DNA of 64,000 nucleotides from Pyrus communis (GCF_963583255.1 NC_084813.1:6434001-6498000); one strand, 5' to 3'. Shown: positions 34,438 through 47,170, counted from the first letter of the stretch. The notes: generated by a model from the letters alone, not told the origin. Numbers and translations are program-made.

Positions 34438-34641
34438 TTTCACTCCCTCACCTCCTAAAAAAAACATACATGGGTCCTTGTGTCCTCTAATTTTATGGTG
34501 AGGGGAAGGAAGGGAAAACTGAAAGTGAATATATGAAACAAAAAGTTGAAAGTGCAAACAATTTAGAATTGTTTCCAGACTTTGGTTTGCAGTTTTTAAT
34601 TTGTATATAATTCCATTACATTTCCTCAACACCCCTCAAAG

Positions 34642-35756
34642 TAGACCTGACATTCGTGTCGTGTTTCTCGTGTTCGTGTCATACTCGATAGCTTAACAGG
34701 TCGTGTTGTGTAATACCCGTTAAAGTAAATGAGTAATATGACCCAACCCAAAATCAACCCATTAATATTATCAGGTAATATGACCCGACCCGTTACCCAT
34801 TAAGAAAAATATATTTTAAATCAATAAAAATGAAAATGAAAAACATAATTTGACCCAAAAAAAATGTAAAACATAATACTAAATTAGTATATACATGCTA
34901 AATTTTGGAGTTGACCCCTTCATGAAAGTTGTAATACTTTTCATTACGAGTGATTACATTTTTCAGACTTCTACAATAATTTTTATTAATTTTATTAATT
35001 TTGAACTCAAATAAAAAACATTGTTCATGAGATTTGGAGGGTTTTAAAAATCTAAACAACTATGTAACCATCATCTAAGTATTGAGGATGCAATTATGAA
35101 CGATTATTATGCTTTCACATCTTTCAGACTTATAGATTAATTATTATGAATTTTTTGTTTATTTTGAACTCCCTTAAAATACTATTCATGAGAGTTTGTA
35201 TGGTTTTAAAAAATTCAAATGATCATATACCCATCCTCAAAGCGTAGAGGATGCGACTACGAGCGTTTGCATATTTTTTTCATATTTTTCGCACATGTAA
35301 ATTAATTATTATAATTTTTTTAATGTGTTTGGTATTTTTAAATTACCAGATATTTTTATTTTTAATGTGTTTTATGTATGATTTTTAATCTCAATCTTTG
35401 CCTATAATATACTATAAAAATAAATAAATAAATAAAACGTAAATTTTAAAATTTATATAGAATAATAATTAATAAACAATATATACATATTCATTATATC
35501 TATTGTATTTTATAGTAAGTTTTTTTTTTTAATAGTTTAAAAAATTAAAATCATTAAAATAACTTTTTTCTTATCGTGTCGAAACAGGTTACCCGCGTGA
35601 CACTTATGTGTAAATCTGTTAAGGACCCGTTATTAACGAGTTATTATCGTGTGACCCGATAATGACCCAATTAGTTATTGTGTTGACCCAAAACCCGTTA
35701 TTTTCGTGTCGTTTATATGTCGTGTTAATGGGTCGTGTAAGAAATTGCTAGGTCTA
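34642..35756. mobile_element. non-autonomous hAT-like element
   Basis: It starts TAGACCTGACATTCGTGTCG and ends AAATTGCTAGGTCTA. Its subterminal CGTGTCGTG and GACCCG repeats are inverted between the ends. The 8-bp target repeat is CCTCAAAG (34634-34641) against CCTCCAAG (35757-35764). The empty site CTTCCCTCCAAGCTTCC is in copy II at 13727-13740. The inside is AT-rich with no transposase. Confidence 0.85.
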
Positions 35757-35947
35757 CCTCCAAGCTTCCTTCTTCTACCATGTATATATCTTTGTATTCA
35801 ATATATCTTCTCTATCTCTAGTAGTACTAAAACTAAAAACGAAATAATTATTGAACAAGAATGTGAAGTTGGTTTGACGCTAAGTACAATAATAAGTTGT
35901 ACCACTGAAAAAAAAAAATAAGTATAAAATGGTTTAATAAGATTATC

Positions 35948-36241
35948 TGTCATATCTCAATCCGGTCTCCCACCATATCCAGGGCTCGACTCCACCGTAG
36001 CACAATATTGTCTGGTTTGGGCCCTGACCACGTCGTCACGGTTTTATTTCTAGGAACTCAGATGAGAACTTCCTAATGGGTCACCCATCCTGGGATTGCT
36101 CTCACGCGAACTTACTTAACTTCGAAGTTCTGATAGAACCCCAAGCCAAGGAGCTCTCAAAAGGTCTCGTGCTAGGTAGAGATGAGAATATACATATAAG
36201 GCATAGAGGATCCACTTCCCTTGGCGATGTGGGATGTCACA
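35948..36241 (-). mobile_element. solo Cassandra LTR
   Basis: It reads TGTGACATCCCACATCG on minus from 36241 and ends ATATGACA at 35948. The 5-bp target repeat TTATC flanks it (35943-35947 and 36242-36246). The 5S-like segment is present but more diverged than in the other copies. Confidence 0.88.
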
Positions 36242-36389
36242 TTATCTCCACTCTTTGGGTTAACCCATAAAATTTAGGTTTTAACTCAACAAATAATTTT
36301 TCTTCAACAATGGTCCTGAGTTAAAATTCTGGGTAAGAGAAAAACATTAGGCTAAATAAATTTTTTTTTTTTAAATAAAATTTATATAG

Positions 36390-36658
36390 TGTTGCAGTCA
36401 TATTTAGAATAGGAATGTGATTGTGTAAATCCTAGGGAGTCTGGGAATGTATCTTATATTCCTATTAGGATTAGATTACCTATTAAATGTTGTAATCTTA
36501 AAGGGAAAGGTTTTACCCTTTTCTACTACTATAAATAAAGGCATAATGGGGTGAATCAAACACACCTCACAATTAAATCAATCTCTCTTCTCCCTAAAGC
36601 TTGCCGCACCCCTTTCTCTCTCTAACCCTAGATCGCTCAATCAAATAGGCCTACAACA
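36390..36658 (+). repeat. 5' LTR of Copia element
   Basis: It is 269 bp, with CTACTATAAATAAAGGCATA as the likely TATA region and TG/CA ends. It is close to the LTR at 13184-13452. Confidence 0.92.
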
Positions 36659-37968
36659 CGTTATCAACACGCTCTTGCCGGAAGCTAAGGAATTGACGCA
36701 TCGTAGGAAGAGACTATCATCCACCACATTCAAAGGCTTATTCATTTTCTGCTAATAAGGTACGCTTAAAATAAAGGAAGATATTTGAAACGTCCACGAA
36801 GCATGAAAACATTCCCCATGATGCATGAATCCCACTATGTTTATATTTTCCTTTCGATATATATATATATATATATATTGTATATGTTCTTATATTTTTC
36901 AATATATATATTTGTTTCATGCATCACGCAATTAAATTGTTATGTGGAATTTGTGAGTCAAAATATAAAATTAAATTAGAAGCAAATTTAGGTTTTTCTG
37001 AAACCCTAAATTCGAAAATTAGGTATGTTTTTTGTCTCATCGTGGGATGGCATCACCCTGATGCCCTTGGACTATCTGCGCAGCCCTTGTAGGGCTTGCT
37101 GCTCCACAACCACGGGCCTGCACCCCTAGTTTCTGGTCCACAACCTGCAAGTTTAGCTTGCTGGGCTCTCTATGTCACGGAGGCTATGCGCTAGGCTTAG
37201 CTTTCCGTGCCCAAGACTCAGGTCCCAGCTTTCGTTGGGCCTTCCCACTTGCTCGCCCACAAGCCAGCGTATGCTGGGCTTGTTTCCATGCCCCCCTCAC
37301 GGTCCAATTTTGAAACCCAGCTTGCGGCTGGGGTTTCCTCCCTTCACCGTGGCCTGCAGACCACCCCAAGGTCCTTTTTTGGGCCTTGCCTTATATTTAA
37401 GGCAACCAACCCGTGCCCTATTACCCACGACACTAAGCCCATATTATTTTTGGGGCTCTATTTTCGATCCAATCATATTATTTTAATATTATTTAGCCTC
37501 TACAATCGACCCTGTATGGCCCGATTTATTGAATTAATTAAAAATGACCTGCAATCCATTAATCTGATAATGAATCCAAAATTATTGACCTTAAGATCAC
37601 TTTTAGACATTAACGATTCAATAATTTATTTTTACACTTTGAACCGTCACATACTTTCGTAGTAACAAAGCTCTCACACTTGAGTTCCCGAAGACCACTC
37701 AAATCCACTACACTTAGTATATTGCATTCTATTTTTCTTGCAGGAACCTCTCATCATGAACTAATTGTTCATAAAACTAAATTAAACCTATAGTTTCAAA
37801 TTTACTGCCTTTGAAACCTGAAGTTTTTATTCAAAACATACCACATGAAACCCGTAGTTTTCATGCATAAATTAAACCACTACATGTCTATAGAACCCGT
37901 ATGTTCTACGATATATGTCTATGGCTTACCATATGACTACTCATGTTTTCTCCCTCCGTTTAAGGGAC
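36659..37968 (+). other. Copia untranslated leader
   Basis: About 1.3 kb separates the LTR from the gag start. It is conserved with 11794-13183 in the truncated element. A GC-rich stretch rich in GGCCC and GGGCTT (37050-37450) stands out. The frames at 37172-37662 are not recognised proteins. Confidence 0.7.
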
Positions 37969-38964
37969 ATGTCGAACTTGAACAAGCTCGATTTATCCAC
38001 TCTAGAAGTCTCTGGAAGAAACTATCTGAAGTGGGATCAAAATGTGAAGCTCCATCTCACTACAAAAGGCATTAGAGCCATTATCAAGGCACCTATCGCC
38101 GACAAACCTGTTGACGAAGCTCAGAAGGCTACTGCAATGATCTTTATTCGAAGAAACATTCATGATGCACTGCAGATTGAGTATCTCGCTGAGAAGGACC
38201 CACGCACTCTCTGGCTTGCTTTAGCCAATCGTTTTGATCACCAGAAAGACATATATTTGCCTGAAGCAAGACACGACTGGCAGCATCTTCGCTTCTAAGA
38301 CTTTAAGTCCGTGAATGAATACAAATCTGAAGTTTGTAGAATTCGTTCTTTGTTGAAATTTTGTAAAGTGGAACACCGAATCAGATCTCCTAGAGAATAC
38401 CTATTCGACCTTCCATGCCACCAATATTGTCCTGCAGCAACAATATAGGGCACATAAATTCACCAAGTTTTCAGATTTGATCTCTGTTTTACTTCTTGCT
38501 AAAAAGCAGAACCAGCTTTTGATGAATAACCATCAAGCTTGACCCACTGGCTTAAAGCCGCGCCTGAAGTGCATGCGACCTATTCTAGCAGCCTTAAACG
38601 ATGAAAGAATCGTCGTGGTCGTGGCAATGGGCGGCAAGCCCAACCACGGGCCCAAGGTCAACAGAGTGCTGCACCTAAGGGAAGCATTGCGACCCAGTAA
38701 CGTCCACCACTCGCCCCTAAGGTCCCAAACTTCAAGAACAAAGGCAAAGCTCCCGTTTAGGCTGCTTCTACTGAATTGGATATGTGCTATCGTTGTGGAT
38801 CAAAGGATCATTGGTCACGCGTATGCCGAGCTTCCCTTGAGGCTATTTCCAGGTATCATTCCTGTCGTGAGTCTAACTTTGCACATGTAGATCATCAGGA
38901 AGATGCAACTACATCCATGGAGATATCGGATTTTCAGGAGGCATTAACGCCTATGGATGAATAA
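37969..38964 (+). pseudogene. Copia gag with zinc knuckle
   Basis: It starts MSNLNKLDLSTLEVSGRNYL and runs to a stop at 38296. It then continues in pieces to a CX2CX4HX4C knuckle (MCYRCGSKDHWSRVC) at 38776-38820, which would bind the element's RNA. It ends at about 38964. The truncated element at 11159-11793 is its close relative. Confidence 0.88.
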
Positions 38965-39209
38965 ATTAGACATGTTTTTAGGGTATTTTACCCCTAGTGG
39001 CCGAACCCACTAGGAATGGCTAGCCCTACCCCTTAATTTGCTAGGTTTATGGTTTAATTTTGAACAACTTTTCTATGTATTTGAAATAATTTGTTTGGTT
39101 TTGGTTTGTTTTGAATTATGGATTGTTATTTGAATGGATATTATTTCTCGAATTGCTTAATTGAATGAATGGACTTATACTTTTGCATGTGACCAATTCA
39201 ATCAATTTA

Positions 39210-39467
39210 TTTTTAGGTATGTCTAGTGCGGAAGTTAGTTGTCTGGCAGATAGTGCAACTACGCACACCATCTTACGTGAACGACACTATTTTACTAACT
39301 TAATACCCAAGAAAGCTCATTTGACAACTCTCTCAGGCACATCCAACCTAATTGAAATATACGGAAAAGCCCGTATCATGTTGTCTAATGGTACAATTCT
39401 GACCATTAAGGAGGCACTCTATTCTCCACGTTCTAGAAGAACGTTGCTGAGTTTTAAAGATATTTGA
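39210..39467 (+). pseudogene. Copia aspartic protease
   Basis: CLADSATTHTILRERHYF carries the catalytic Asp of the retropepsin motif, with Ser-Ala in place of the usual Ser-Gly. TLSGTSNLIEIYGKARIML and EALYSPRSRRTLLSF follow, typical of this family. A stop falls at 39465. Confidence 0.85.
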
Positions 39468-39573
39468 GATAATAAATATCATCTTGAAACCACTGAAGAT
39501 CATGGTTCTGAATTTCTTTGTATCACTTCATACGAATATGGCCAGAAGCATATTCACGAGAAGTTAGGAACGT

Positions 39574-40454
39574 TTGCCGAATGGGTTGTACATCACAACC
39601 ATTTGCGGCATAGAAGCCCACAGCGTGGCCGACCTTATGCCTGAGTTCCAGGACACTTTATTGCTTTGGCATGACCGTTTGGGACATCTTGGACGTGACA
39701 TGATGCGTCGTATCCTCAAATCGTCTCACGGGCATAAGTTATATCCCTATGTTGGAGTTCCGCGATGCAAAACGTGTTCTTTAGGGAAATTGAATATTCA
39801 ACCCTCCCATACAAAGATTATTCACAACCCCCCTAAATTTCTTCAGATGATTCAAAGGGACATTTGTGGACCTATCCAACCAACCTGTGGACCATTTAAA
39901 TATTTTATGGTGTTGGTTGATGCATTGACAAGATGGTCACATGTTTACTTGTTGTCCACACGCAACGCCGCGTTTGCTAAACTCCTAGCTCAAATCATTA
40001 AGCTAAGGGCTCACCACCCTGATTATCCGATTAAGTCGATTCGACTGGATAACGCTGGAGAGTTTACATCACAGACTTTTGACGATTGTTGCATGTCAAT
40101 AAGGATTAATGTGGAACATTTTGTGCCCCATGTTCACACCCAAAACAGCCTGGCAGAAGCTTTCATAAAGCGCCTTCAATTGATGGCTCGGACTTTAGTT
40201 ATGAGAACCAAACTGCCGCTATCTGTCTGGGCTATGCAATATTGCACGCAGCTATGTTGGTCCGCCTGAGGCCCACCGCTACTCAGCCATATTCATCGTT
40301 ACAGTTGGTCACTGGATACGAGTCTGACGTCTTGCATTTACGGGTGTTTGGGTGCGTCATTTATGTGTCAATAACGTCGCCACTACGTACCAAAATAGGT
40401 CCTCAGAGAAAAATGGGAATCTATGTCAGTTATGATTCGTCATCAATTGTTTGA
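39574..40454 (+). pseudogene. Copia integrase
   Basis: The zinc-binding N-terminal part is LLWHDRLGHLGRDMMRRIL plus CKTCSLGK. The core has D in QRDICGPI, D in IRLDNAGEF and E in NSLAEAFIKR, so the D,D,E triad is visible. The frame shifts near 40250 and stops at about 40452. The next reading frame (40467-41024) covers the region between integrase and reverse transcriptase. Confidence 0.88.
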
Positions 40455-41159
40455 TACTTAGAACCCTTGACAGGAGATCTCTTTACCGAACATTTTGTGG
40501 ATTGTCACTTTGATGAAACAATCTTCCTATCGTTAGGGGGAGATAAACATGTTAACGTTCCCATAGAACGCCGCGAATTGTCGTGGTATGCTCCCACTAT
40601 GTCTCTTTTAAATCCCCGCACTGCCCAATCTGAAACTAAGGTGCGACAAATTATAGATCTTCAAAGCATGCCGAATGCTTTTAATGATTTAGCAAAGGTG
40701 ACAAGATCACATATACCCGCTGCAAACGCACCTGCAAGGATAGATGTACCCCGCGTACGTCAACAACTCGCTTGGGAAGGTTGGACCGTCCCCAAAGGTG
40801 GGGAGGCCGCACCTTCCAAGCGGCAAGGTACATTGACGGCTAGCCAATCATCTGGTCCGACCCTGAAGCTTGGCAGACCCCCTGGTTCAAAGGATTCACA
40901 ACCCCGGAAAAGGAAAATGGCACCAATTAGTGACCCTAGTTTGAATCCGACCATCGCTCACTCATCCGTTCTAACGCATGAGGTTATTCTAGATTATGGT
41001 GATGCTTCAGACGAAACATGTTGACCTCCCGAGAATCGTGAGATTTCGGTCCACTACACAGTATTGAATGAGGTTTGGAATAGGAATGAGATGATCGTCG
41101 ACGATGTATTCTCGTACTCAGTAGCTACTGACGTCATGCTTAACGACGACATTGAACCA

Positions 41160-42235
41160 CGTTTCGTCGATGAGTGCTGACGTGGAACCGATTGGTCAAA
41201 CTATAAACAAGTAATCCAGGTCAAACTCGATTCACTTGTGAAACATAAAGTGTTTGGACCTATTATTCCTACACCACCATGCGTGAAGCCTGTTGGCTAC
41301 AAGTGGGTTTTCGTGAGGAAGCGTAATGAGAAGAATGAAAAAGTGTGATACAAAGCACGCCTCGTAGTGCAAGGCTTCTCTCAGCGCCCAAGGATTGATT
41401 ACGAGAAGACGTATTCCCTCGTAATGGATGTTATAACGTTCCGCTACCTAATCAGTTTGGTAGTTTCCGAAAAACTGAATATGCAGTTTATGGACGTGGT
41501 AACTGCGTATCTCTATAGGGATCTAGATATGGAAATCTATATGAAAGTTCCAGAAGAACTTCCATTGACTGGTTCAAATAGTTCTAGACCACGGAACACT
41601 CTCTCAATTAGACTGAGGAGGTTACTCTATGGATTGAAACAATCCAGGCGGATGTGATATAACCGTCTAAGTGAATATCTGACAAGTTAGGGTTATGTGA
41701 ACAATGAACTATGCCTATGTGTGTTCATAAAGAAGTCATATTCCGGATTTGCAATCGTTGCAGTTTATGTCGATGACATGAACCTTATTGAAATTCCCGC
41801 AGAGCTTGAGGAAATTGCTGCACACCTGAAATCGGAATTTGGGATGAAAGATCTTGGGAAAACTCGATAATGTCTCAACCTGGAGATCGAGCATTGTTCG
41901 GATGAAATCCTAGTACATCAATTGAACTACACCCAAAAGGTGTTGCGTCATTTTAATGAGGATAAAGCGAAGCCTTCGAGTGCACCCATAGTCGTTTAGA
42001 CTCTAGATGCTAAACGAGATCATTTCCGTCCAAAGGAGGATGAGGAAGAGATTTTGGAACCCGAAGTTCCTTACCTAAGTGCAATTGGGGCTTTATTGTA
42101 CTTGGCTCAGTGCACTAGACCTGACATCTCATTCGCTGTGAATCTATTGGCTAGATACAACAATGCACCCACATGCAGACACTAGAATGGTGTTAAGGAC
42201 ATTTTTCGATACCTTTAGGGTATAACGAATTTGAG
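41160..42235 (+). pseudogene. Copia reverse transcriptase
   Basis: Motifs VGYKWVFVRK, ARLVVQGFSQ, MQFMDVVTAYLYRDL, LRRLLYGLKQS and the active-site line AVYVDDMNLI (about 41760-41790) are present. Stops interrupt before the ARLV line, after SRRM, after LTS, in GKTR and further on. It is clearly dead. Confidence 0.9.
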
Positions 42236-42760
42236 CTTGTTCTATACCTACAAATCTCCGAGTGTTGCCGCCCCCTATAGTCCTCAGATTGATTCTTGCC
42301 TTGTGGTTACGCAGATGCTGGATATCTGTCTGACCTACGTAGAGCACGTTTTCAAACGGGTAATGTCTTTATCGTTAGAGACACCGCTATATCTTGGAGG
42401 TCTACCAAGCAAACGCTAGTTATGACTTTGTCTAACCATGCTAAGATTCTCGCCCTGCATGAAGCATCGTGTGAATGCTTTTGGCTGAGAGAAGTTATGG
42501 GACATATTCGAAGCACTAGTGGTCTTACATCAGTCGTTGACTTTCCTACGATGATCTTTGAAGACAATGCAACATGTATTGAGTAGCTGAAAAAGGGATA
42601 CATTAAAGGAGACAACACCAAGCACATAGCGCCTAAGTTCTTTTACTCACACCAGCAGCAGTAGCATCAAAACATTGAAGCCAAGCAAATCCGTTCCCAA
42701 GACAACTTAGCCGATCTCTTTACCAAGTCATTGCCCAAGTCTACATTTCAGAAGCTCGTC
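42236..42760 (+). pseudogene. Copia RNase H
   Basis: GYADAGYLSD, AISWRSTKQTLV, HAKILALHEASCECFWLREV and the closing NLADLFTKSLP line match the Copia RNase H end. Frame breaks occur at about 42300 and a stop at 42583. Confidence 0.88.
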
Positions 42761-43110
42761 TAAGGAATTGGTATGTGTAAATTATCTGAGTTGAATCGCT
42801 TGTAGTTCTCTTATTTAGAAGTTATGTCTTACTCAGGGGGAGTATCTTGAAGCATACTCACATGATCTTAATGTACTTTTTTCCCTATGATTAGGAGCAT
42901 TTTTCCTACTGGGTTTTTGCTACCTATGGGTTTTGCCTATCTTGGGTTTTACCATAGCAAGGTTTTTGTGAGTTTTTACAAATGCATACTTCAAAGTAAA
43001 TTTGAGACTCGCGATCACTCGTTGTGCCGATGACTTCATCAATTATTCTACCTTATCTGCTGAAGATCTGATGCGATGGTTTGTTGAGTATTTACACACT
43101 TAAGGAGGAG

Positions 43111-43376
43111 TGTTGCAGTGATATTTAGAATAGGAATGTGATTGTATAATCCTAGGGAATCTGGGAATGTATCTTATATTCCTATTAGGATTAGATTACC
43201 TATTAAATGTTGTAATCCTAAAGGGAAAGGTTTTACCCCTTTCTACTACTATAAATAAAGGCACAATGTGGTGAATCAAATACACCTCACAATTAAATCA
43301 ATCTCTCTTCTCCCTAAAGCTTGCCGCACCCCTCTCTCTCTAACCCTAGATCGCTCAATCAAATAGGCCTACAACA
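43111..43376 (+). repeat. 3' LTR of Copia element
   Basis: It is 266 bp and starts right after AAGGAGGAG. Small indels and substitutions relative to the 5' LTR show it is not a very recent insertion. Confidence 0.92.
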
Positions 43377-43509
43377 TATATATTATTTTTATGGACATTT
43401 TAACCTAAAAATATTTAGACTTCGAGAAAGAATAAAAAATCACTAATAATCAACAAATAACATTTATAGAGTTAATTAAATACATAGAGGAGAGAAAATA
43501 TTAGGTACA

Positions 43510-43730
43510 TAAAAAAACAGAGGTATTTTGCAATACCTCATATTGTTGATATAATATGTTTCCTCTGAGGGGCCATGAAGAACATCAAATTCGCAGGATA
43601 CCTGCCATCGAACCCAGACCCTACATGGATCATGCTTGTGCACTTTCCATAAGGTTTGGAAGAAGGCCGGTGGTTAATATGCAAAAACATTTTCTATGAA
43701 TGGCTTTCGACTATTTGGATTTGGGCCCTA
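43510..43730 (-). ncRNA. structured RNA unit U10
   Basis: Hairpin 43520-43539 (loop TTGC) is followed by CTCTG-T7 on minus. The core is at 43600-43671, with B-box-like GGTTCGATGG. The closing helix has two mismatches (ACCGGCCTTC against GATGGCAGGT). The upstream box GGGCCCAAATCCAAATAG is at 43711-43728. It is the intact partner of U6. Confidence 0.57.
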
Positions 43731-44039
43731 ACAATGTTCTCTCTAAAAGATATTTTCCAACCTTTAACGGTTTTACTGCCATATCACGTTTTTTGTTCAA
43801 TAATGTATTGTTTTGTACAAATTTTTCTTAAAATGACAATGTATGATTAGATTAAGAAGCCACATGGCACGGTGACAATGAATAAAAAATATAAGGAGAA
43901 AAAAAGCGACAAGGCAAGTTTACGTAAGTGATAAGTCAAAGCTGTATAGCAAGAGGTCAAGTTTTTGGACTTAAGAAGCTAGGTTTTATAGAGATGGAAT
44001 TATGTCCATAAAACAGACGGGAAAAACAAATATATATGA

Positions 44040-45385
44040 AAAAAACAGAGGTATTTTGAAATACCTTATATTGTTGAAATATAAATACACACACGCACAC
44101 GCACATACATACATGCATACACACATGGATGCATGATTCATCAAAGTCGTCATCCCAACAGATACCAGCCTTCGAACCCGAAGCCTCGTGGAACAATGCT
44201 TCCACAATCCACACTTAGCCACCGGGCTTGGAAGAAGGCCAGTTTAGACATCGAAATTTCAGTGAAATGAATGTTGACCAATAATTAAAATTTCAACGCT
44301 CATGTGTCACATAAATTTTACACATAGCGTGTGACTCAACGAAAAATCGAAATAAATCGGAAAAGTCATCAAATAGGACATATGTCAACACCTGGCAGAA
44401 ATAATTTATTTCATCTGAATATTATATTCAAAATTAGGCCTTGAAAATTTCTATAAATAGAAGCCAATTTCATTCATTTCATTTCACCAATTCACATTAC
44501 ACCAAAACCTTGAAGCTTTGAAACTCTAAAGCTCTCAAGCAAATCGGGAAGGATCAAGAAAGCCCTCTTCGTTCTTCGTTAAATCCTCCTTTAAGATCAA
44601 GCCCCGACAACCCTTGAAGAACTTCCATCAACTCAAGATCAAGCCCCGACGGCCCTTGAAGAAAGTGTTCATCGTTCATCATCCGTTCATCATAAGATCA
44701 AGCCCCGACGGCCTTTTGGATCAACAACACCAACAAATCCGCACACCCATTCTTCAAGATCAAGCCCAAAAGCCCTTGAAGATTCGTTCATCAACCGTTC
44801 ATCAACCGTTCATCCTAAGATTAAGCCCCGACGACCCTTTGGATCAACAAACACCCGTTCTTCAAGATCAAGCCCAAAACCCCTTGAAGATCCGTTCATC
44901 AACTGTTTATCCTAAGATCAAGCCCCGACGGCCATTTGGATCAACAACATCAATAAATCCGCATAACTGTTCATCCTAAGACCAAGCCCCAACGGCCCTT
45001 TAGATCAACAATATCAATAAATCCACACACCCATTCTTCAAGATCAAGCCCAAAAGCCCTTGAAGATCCGTTCATCAACTGTTCATCCTAAGATCAAGCC
45101 CCGACGGCCCTTTGGATCAACAACATCAATAAATCTGCATAACTGTTCATCCCTAGACCAAGTCCCGACGATCTTTTGGATCAACAGCCCATCCACATAT
45201 CTACATTTTACAAAGATAGAATCAGAGGCTAAATTTGTAGAAGAGATTGTAACCCCAAAATCAATACAAAATATTATTTTGTACACGTGTTCTTGTTTCA
45301 GGAAAATTCGTGTTTACAGCCAATACAAATGCCTGCAAACTAAATTCTTATAAAGGTGCAACCATTTGGATTTGGGCCAATGTTA
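44040..45385 (-). ncRNA. RNA unit U11, separated from its upstream box by a solo LTR
   Basis: Hairpin 44048-44067 (loop TTGA, last pair changed) is followed by CTCTG-T7 on minus. The core at 44164-44242 has GGTTCGAAGG and an inner TGGAA/TTCCA hairpin. The insertion cuts the outer edge of the closing helix. The upstream box TGGCCCAAATCCAAATGG now lies about 1.1 kb away at 45363-45380. Confidence 0.52.
44243..45318 (+). mobile_element. solo LTR carrying an internal minisatellite
   Basis: It is inserted between GCCAG (44238-44242) and GCCAA (45319-45323), a probable 5-bp target repeat with one change. It ends GTGTTTACA. CTATAAATAGAAGCC at 44451-44465 is a likely TATA region, so it points to plus. 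From 44590 to 45190 a repeat of AAGATCAAGCCCCGACGG and GTTCATCAACCGTTCATC units expands it. Copy I (about 221) shows the site without it. The 44614-44979 and 45060-45353 frames are repeat artefacts. Confidence 0.72.
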
Positions 45386-45848
45386 TTTCTTGTCAAGTAA
45401 CATTTAAGTGAGGGTTTTTTAGTTCGTGTTAAAGGTTAATTTTGCATTATTAGTCTAATTCGTCAAATAAAAAGATGTGTACAAAAATAGATGGAAACAT
45501 TTGACTTACTTGATCAACTAAAATAGAGTGAATACACTGATTGAAACTTGAAGCACAAATATGCAAGAAAAGTGTTGAGAAACAAGAATGAAAATGTAAT
45601 TGTTGGGAGACCTATTGGGTCATTGAATTTGGGGGTACATTAAAATAACAGTATAGGAAATACAAAAACATTCACCAGTTTTATTTACCATAGTATTCTT
45701 CACTTATTTTCAAGTATTTTCTTAAGTGAATTTCAATTACAGCATGAAATAATTTTGCTCACCATCACTCTTAAGCGATGCTAATACTTACTACCTCATT
45801 GATTGTGAGTTTAAACTAACATTATCATCGTCGTTCGTCATCTTCAAT

Positions 45849-45930
45849 ACCAGCTTCGAACCCAGCACCATGGTTGTTAATGCTGGTGCAATTAACCACG
45901 AGGCTAGGAATAAGTTTGCTCGAGTTGAAC
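45849..45930 (-). ncRNA. degenerate RNA unit U12
   Basis: It matches U1b at 741: A-box-like CGTGGTTAATTGCACC, inner GCACCA/TGGTGC pairing and GGTTCGAAGCTGGT. There is no terminal hairpin beyond TACCTCATTG at 45793. Confidence 0.45.
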
Positions 45931-46556
45931 TCCCACATCATTGTCAAGTTTGGACGCCCTTTTCATTCTCCCTAGCAGCCTCCTCCTTATGTCCCTCTTA
46001 TTTCCTCTTTTTTTCCTCCCTCTTATTTCTTCTCTCCCTCTTCTCGTGTCCTTCCTCCGATGCCGTACCGCCTGCCACCACCGCTAATTCTGACTGAGAC
46101 CTAGTGCATCAAATTCCTAACCACATAATAAATTATGTTTGGCTATTTGGCCAAAATGGTTCATGAGATTTGCATAACACATCATTTTGGTTTTTGAGAT
46201 TGAAAATCAATAGAAATGGTCCTTGAGATTGTCCACCATCCATTAATTTGGTCGTTCCGTTAAAAATTCAGTTAAGTGTCTCGGAGCTCTTGACCGGAAG
46301 TTTGGGTAAATTTCAAAGCTTTGTAACTCAATCTTGTACATCGTTGAATAATTTTTCCAATGTAATAGTTCCTAGGTTAAATTTTAACATGTTTGGTAAT
46401 AGAATCCTCTGCGGATCCTCATTGCAATGTTCTTTTACTTGAAAAAAATGCAAGAAAAAACTATTGGGTCATTGAATTTGTGGTTACCCTTGAAATGAGA
46501 GTACTGGATTTAAAAAACATCAACCAGTTTAGAAGCAAGGAGATGAGAAAAACATA

Positions 46557-46741
46557 GAGAGAGGATCCTCTTTGTAAGGATCCCGGGATCCTTTAATCAT
46601 ATCCGTTCATCGTATATCGTGCGATCAGTTTTTGTCAGGTACTGCTTATATTCAATTTTAAATAAAAAAATTTACAATAATTTTTGACGTCACGATGTAC
46701 GATAAACAATGTAATTGAAGGATCCGACGAGGATCCTCCTG
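46557..46741. mobile_element. Mutator-like MITE with GAGGATCCTC ends
   Basis: It is 185 bp with GAGAGGATCCTC on the left and GAGGATCCTCC on the right. The 10-bp target repeat is GAAAAACATA (46547-46556 and 46742-46751). The empty site GAGAAAAACATATACC is in copy I at about 1301. It is a relative of 30045-30259. Confidence 0.88.
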
Positions 46742-47170
46742 GAAAAACATATTCCAACAACCAGACCAACCAAAATAAGTAATCATTTGCCTCCTATTTA
46801 CTTTGTTTTATATATTATTCAAAGACAAACAAATATGAAATTCTTCACCGGATATGTAAATGCACTTCAAAACCAGAATAACGAAAAAGGAATAAGTGGA
46901 TCCAGTAATTTTCTGCAAATGGTCATCCAAATGCCTTACGAAGTAGTCAGGCCAAAATCACCTCTTAAATATAAACATATATTATTAAAACTCAAACAGT
47001 TGAAAGAAAAGATTAAATAGGAGGAAGAATTAAAATTTGAAAGTATTGTTTCTGACCGTCAAATTGAATGAATTAAAAAAAATTAATGACAAAAAATTAA
47101 TAAAAATGATGTCAAAAAGGTAAGACGTGTGTAAATAGCAGTATCCATTCTCAAAATTAAAATATGCAGG

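Larger units (their letters stand above)
36390..43376 (+). mobile_element. full-length, inactive Copia retrotransposon
   Basis: The LTRs are at 36390-36658 and 43111-43376, both TGTTGCAGT...CTACAACA. They differ at roughly ten places by eye. The likely target repeat is TATAG on the left and TATAT on the right. A primer-binding region GTTATCAACACGCTC follows the 5' LTR. A polypurine AAGGAGGAG precedes the 3' LTR. The order is gag, zinc knuckle, protease, integrase, reverse transcriptase, RNase H, as in Copia. Many stops and shifts break the frame. Confidence 0.93.
34430..44040. repeat. duplicated block D, copy III, expanded by insertions
   Basis: The copied sequence appears in pieces at 34430-34641, 35757-35947 and 43400-44040. 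Between the pieces lie a hAT-like element, a solo Cassandra LTR, and a spacer with a Copia element. Confidence 0.65.

Noticed and set aside
37172..37662. Proline-rich frames upstream of gag
   Set aside because: They fall in the untranslated leader of the Copia element and are not matched by a frame in the truncated relative.
44614..45353. Repeat proteins with KIKPRRP lines
   Set aside because: They are translations of a minisatellite inside a solo LTR, and the frame is not kept between units.
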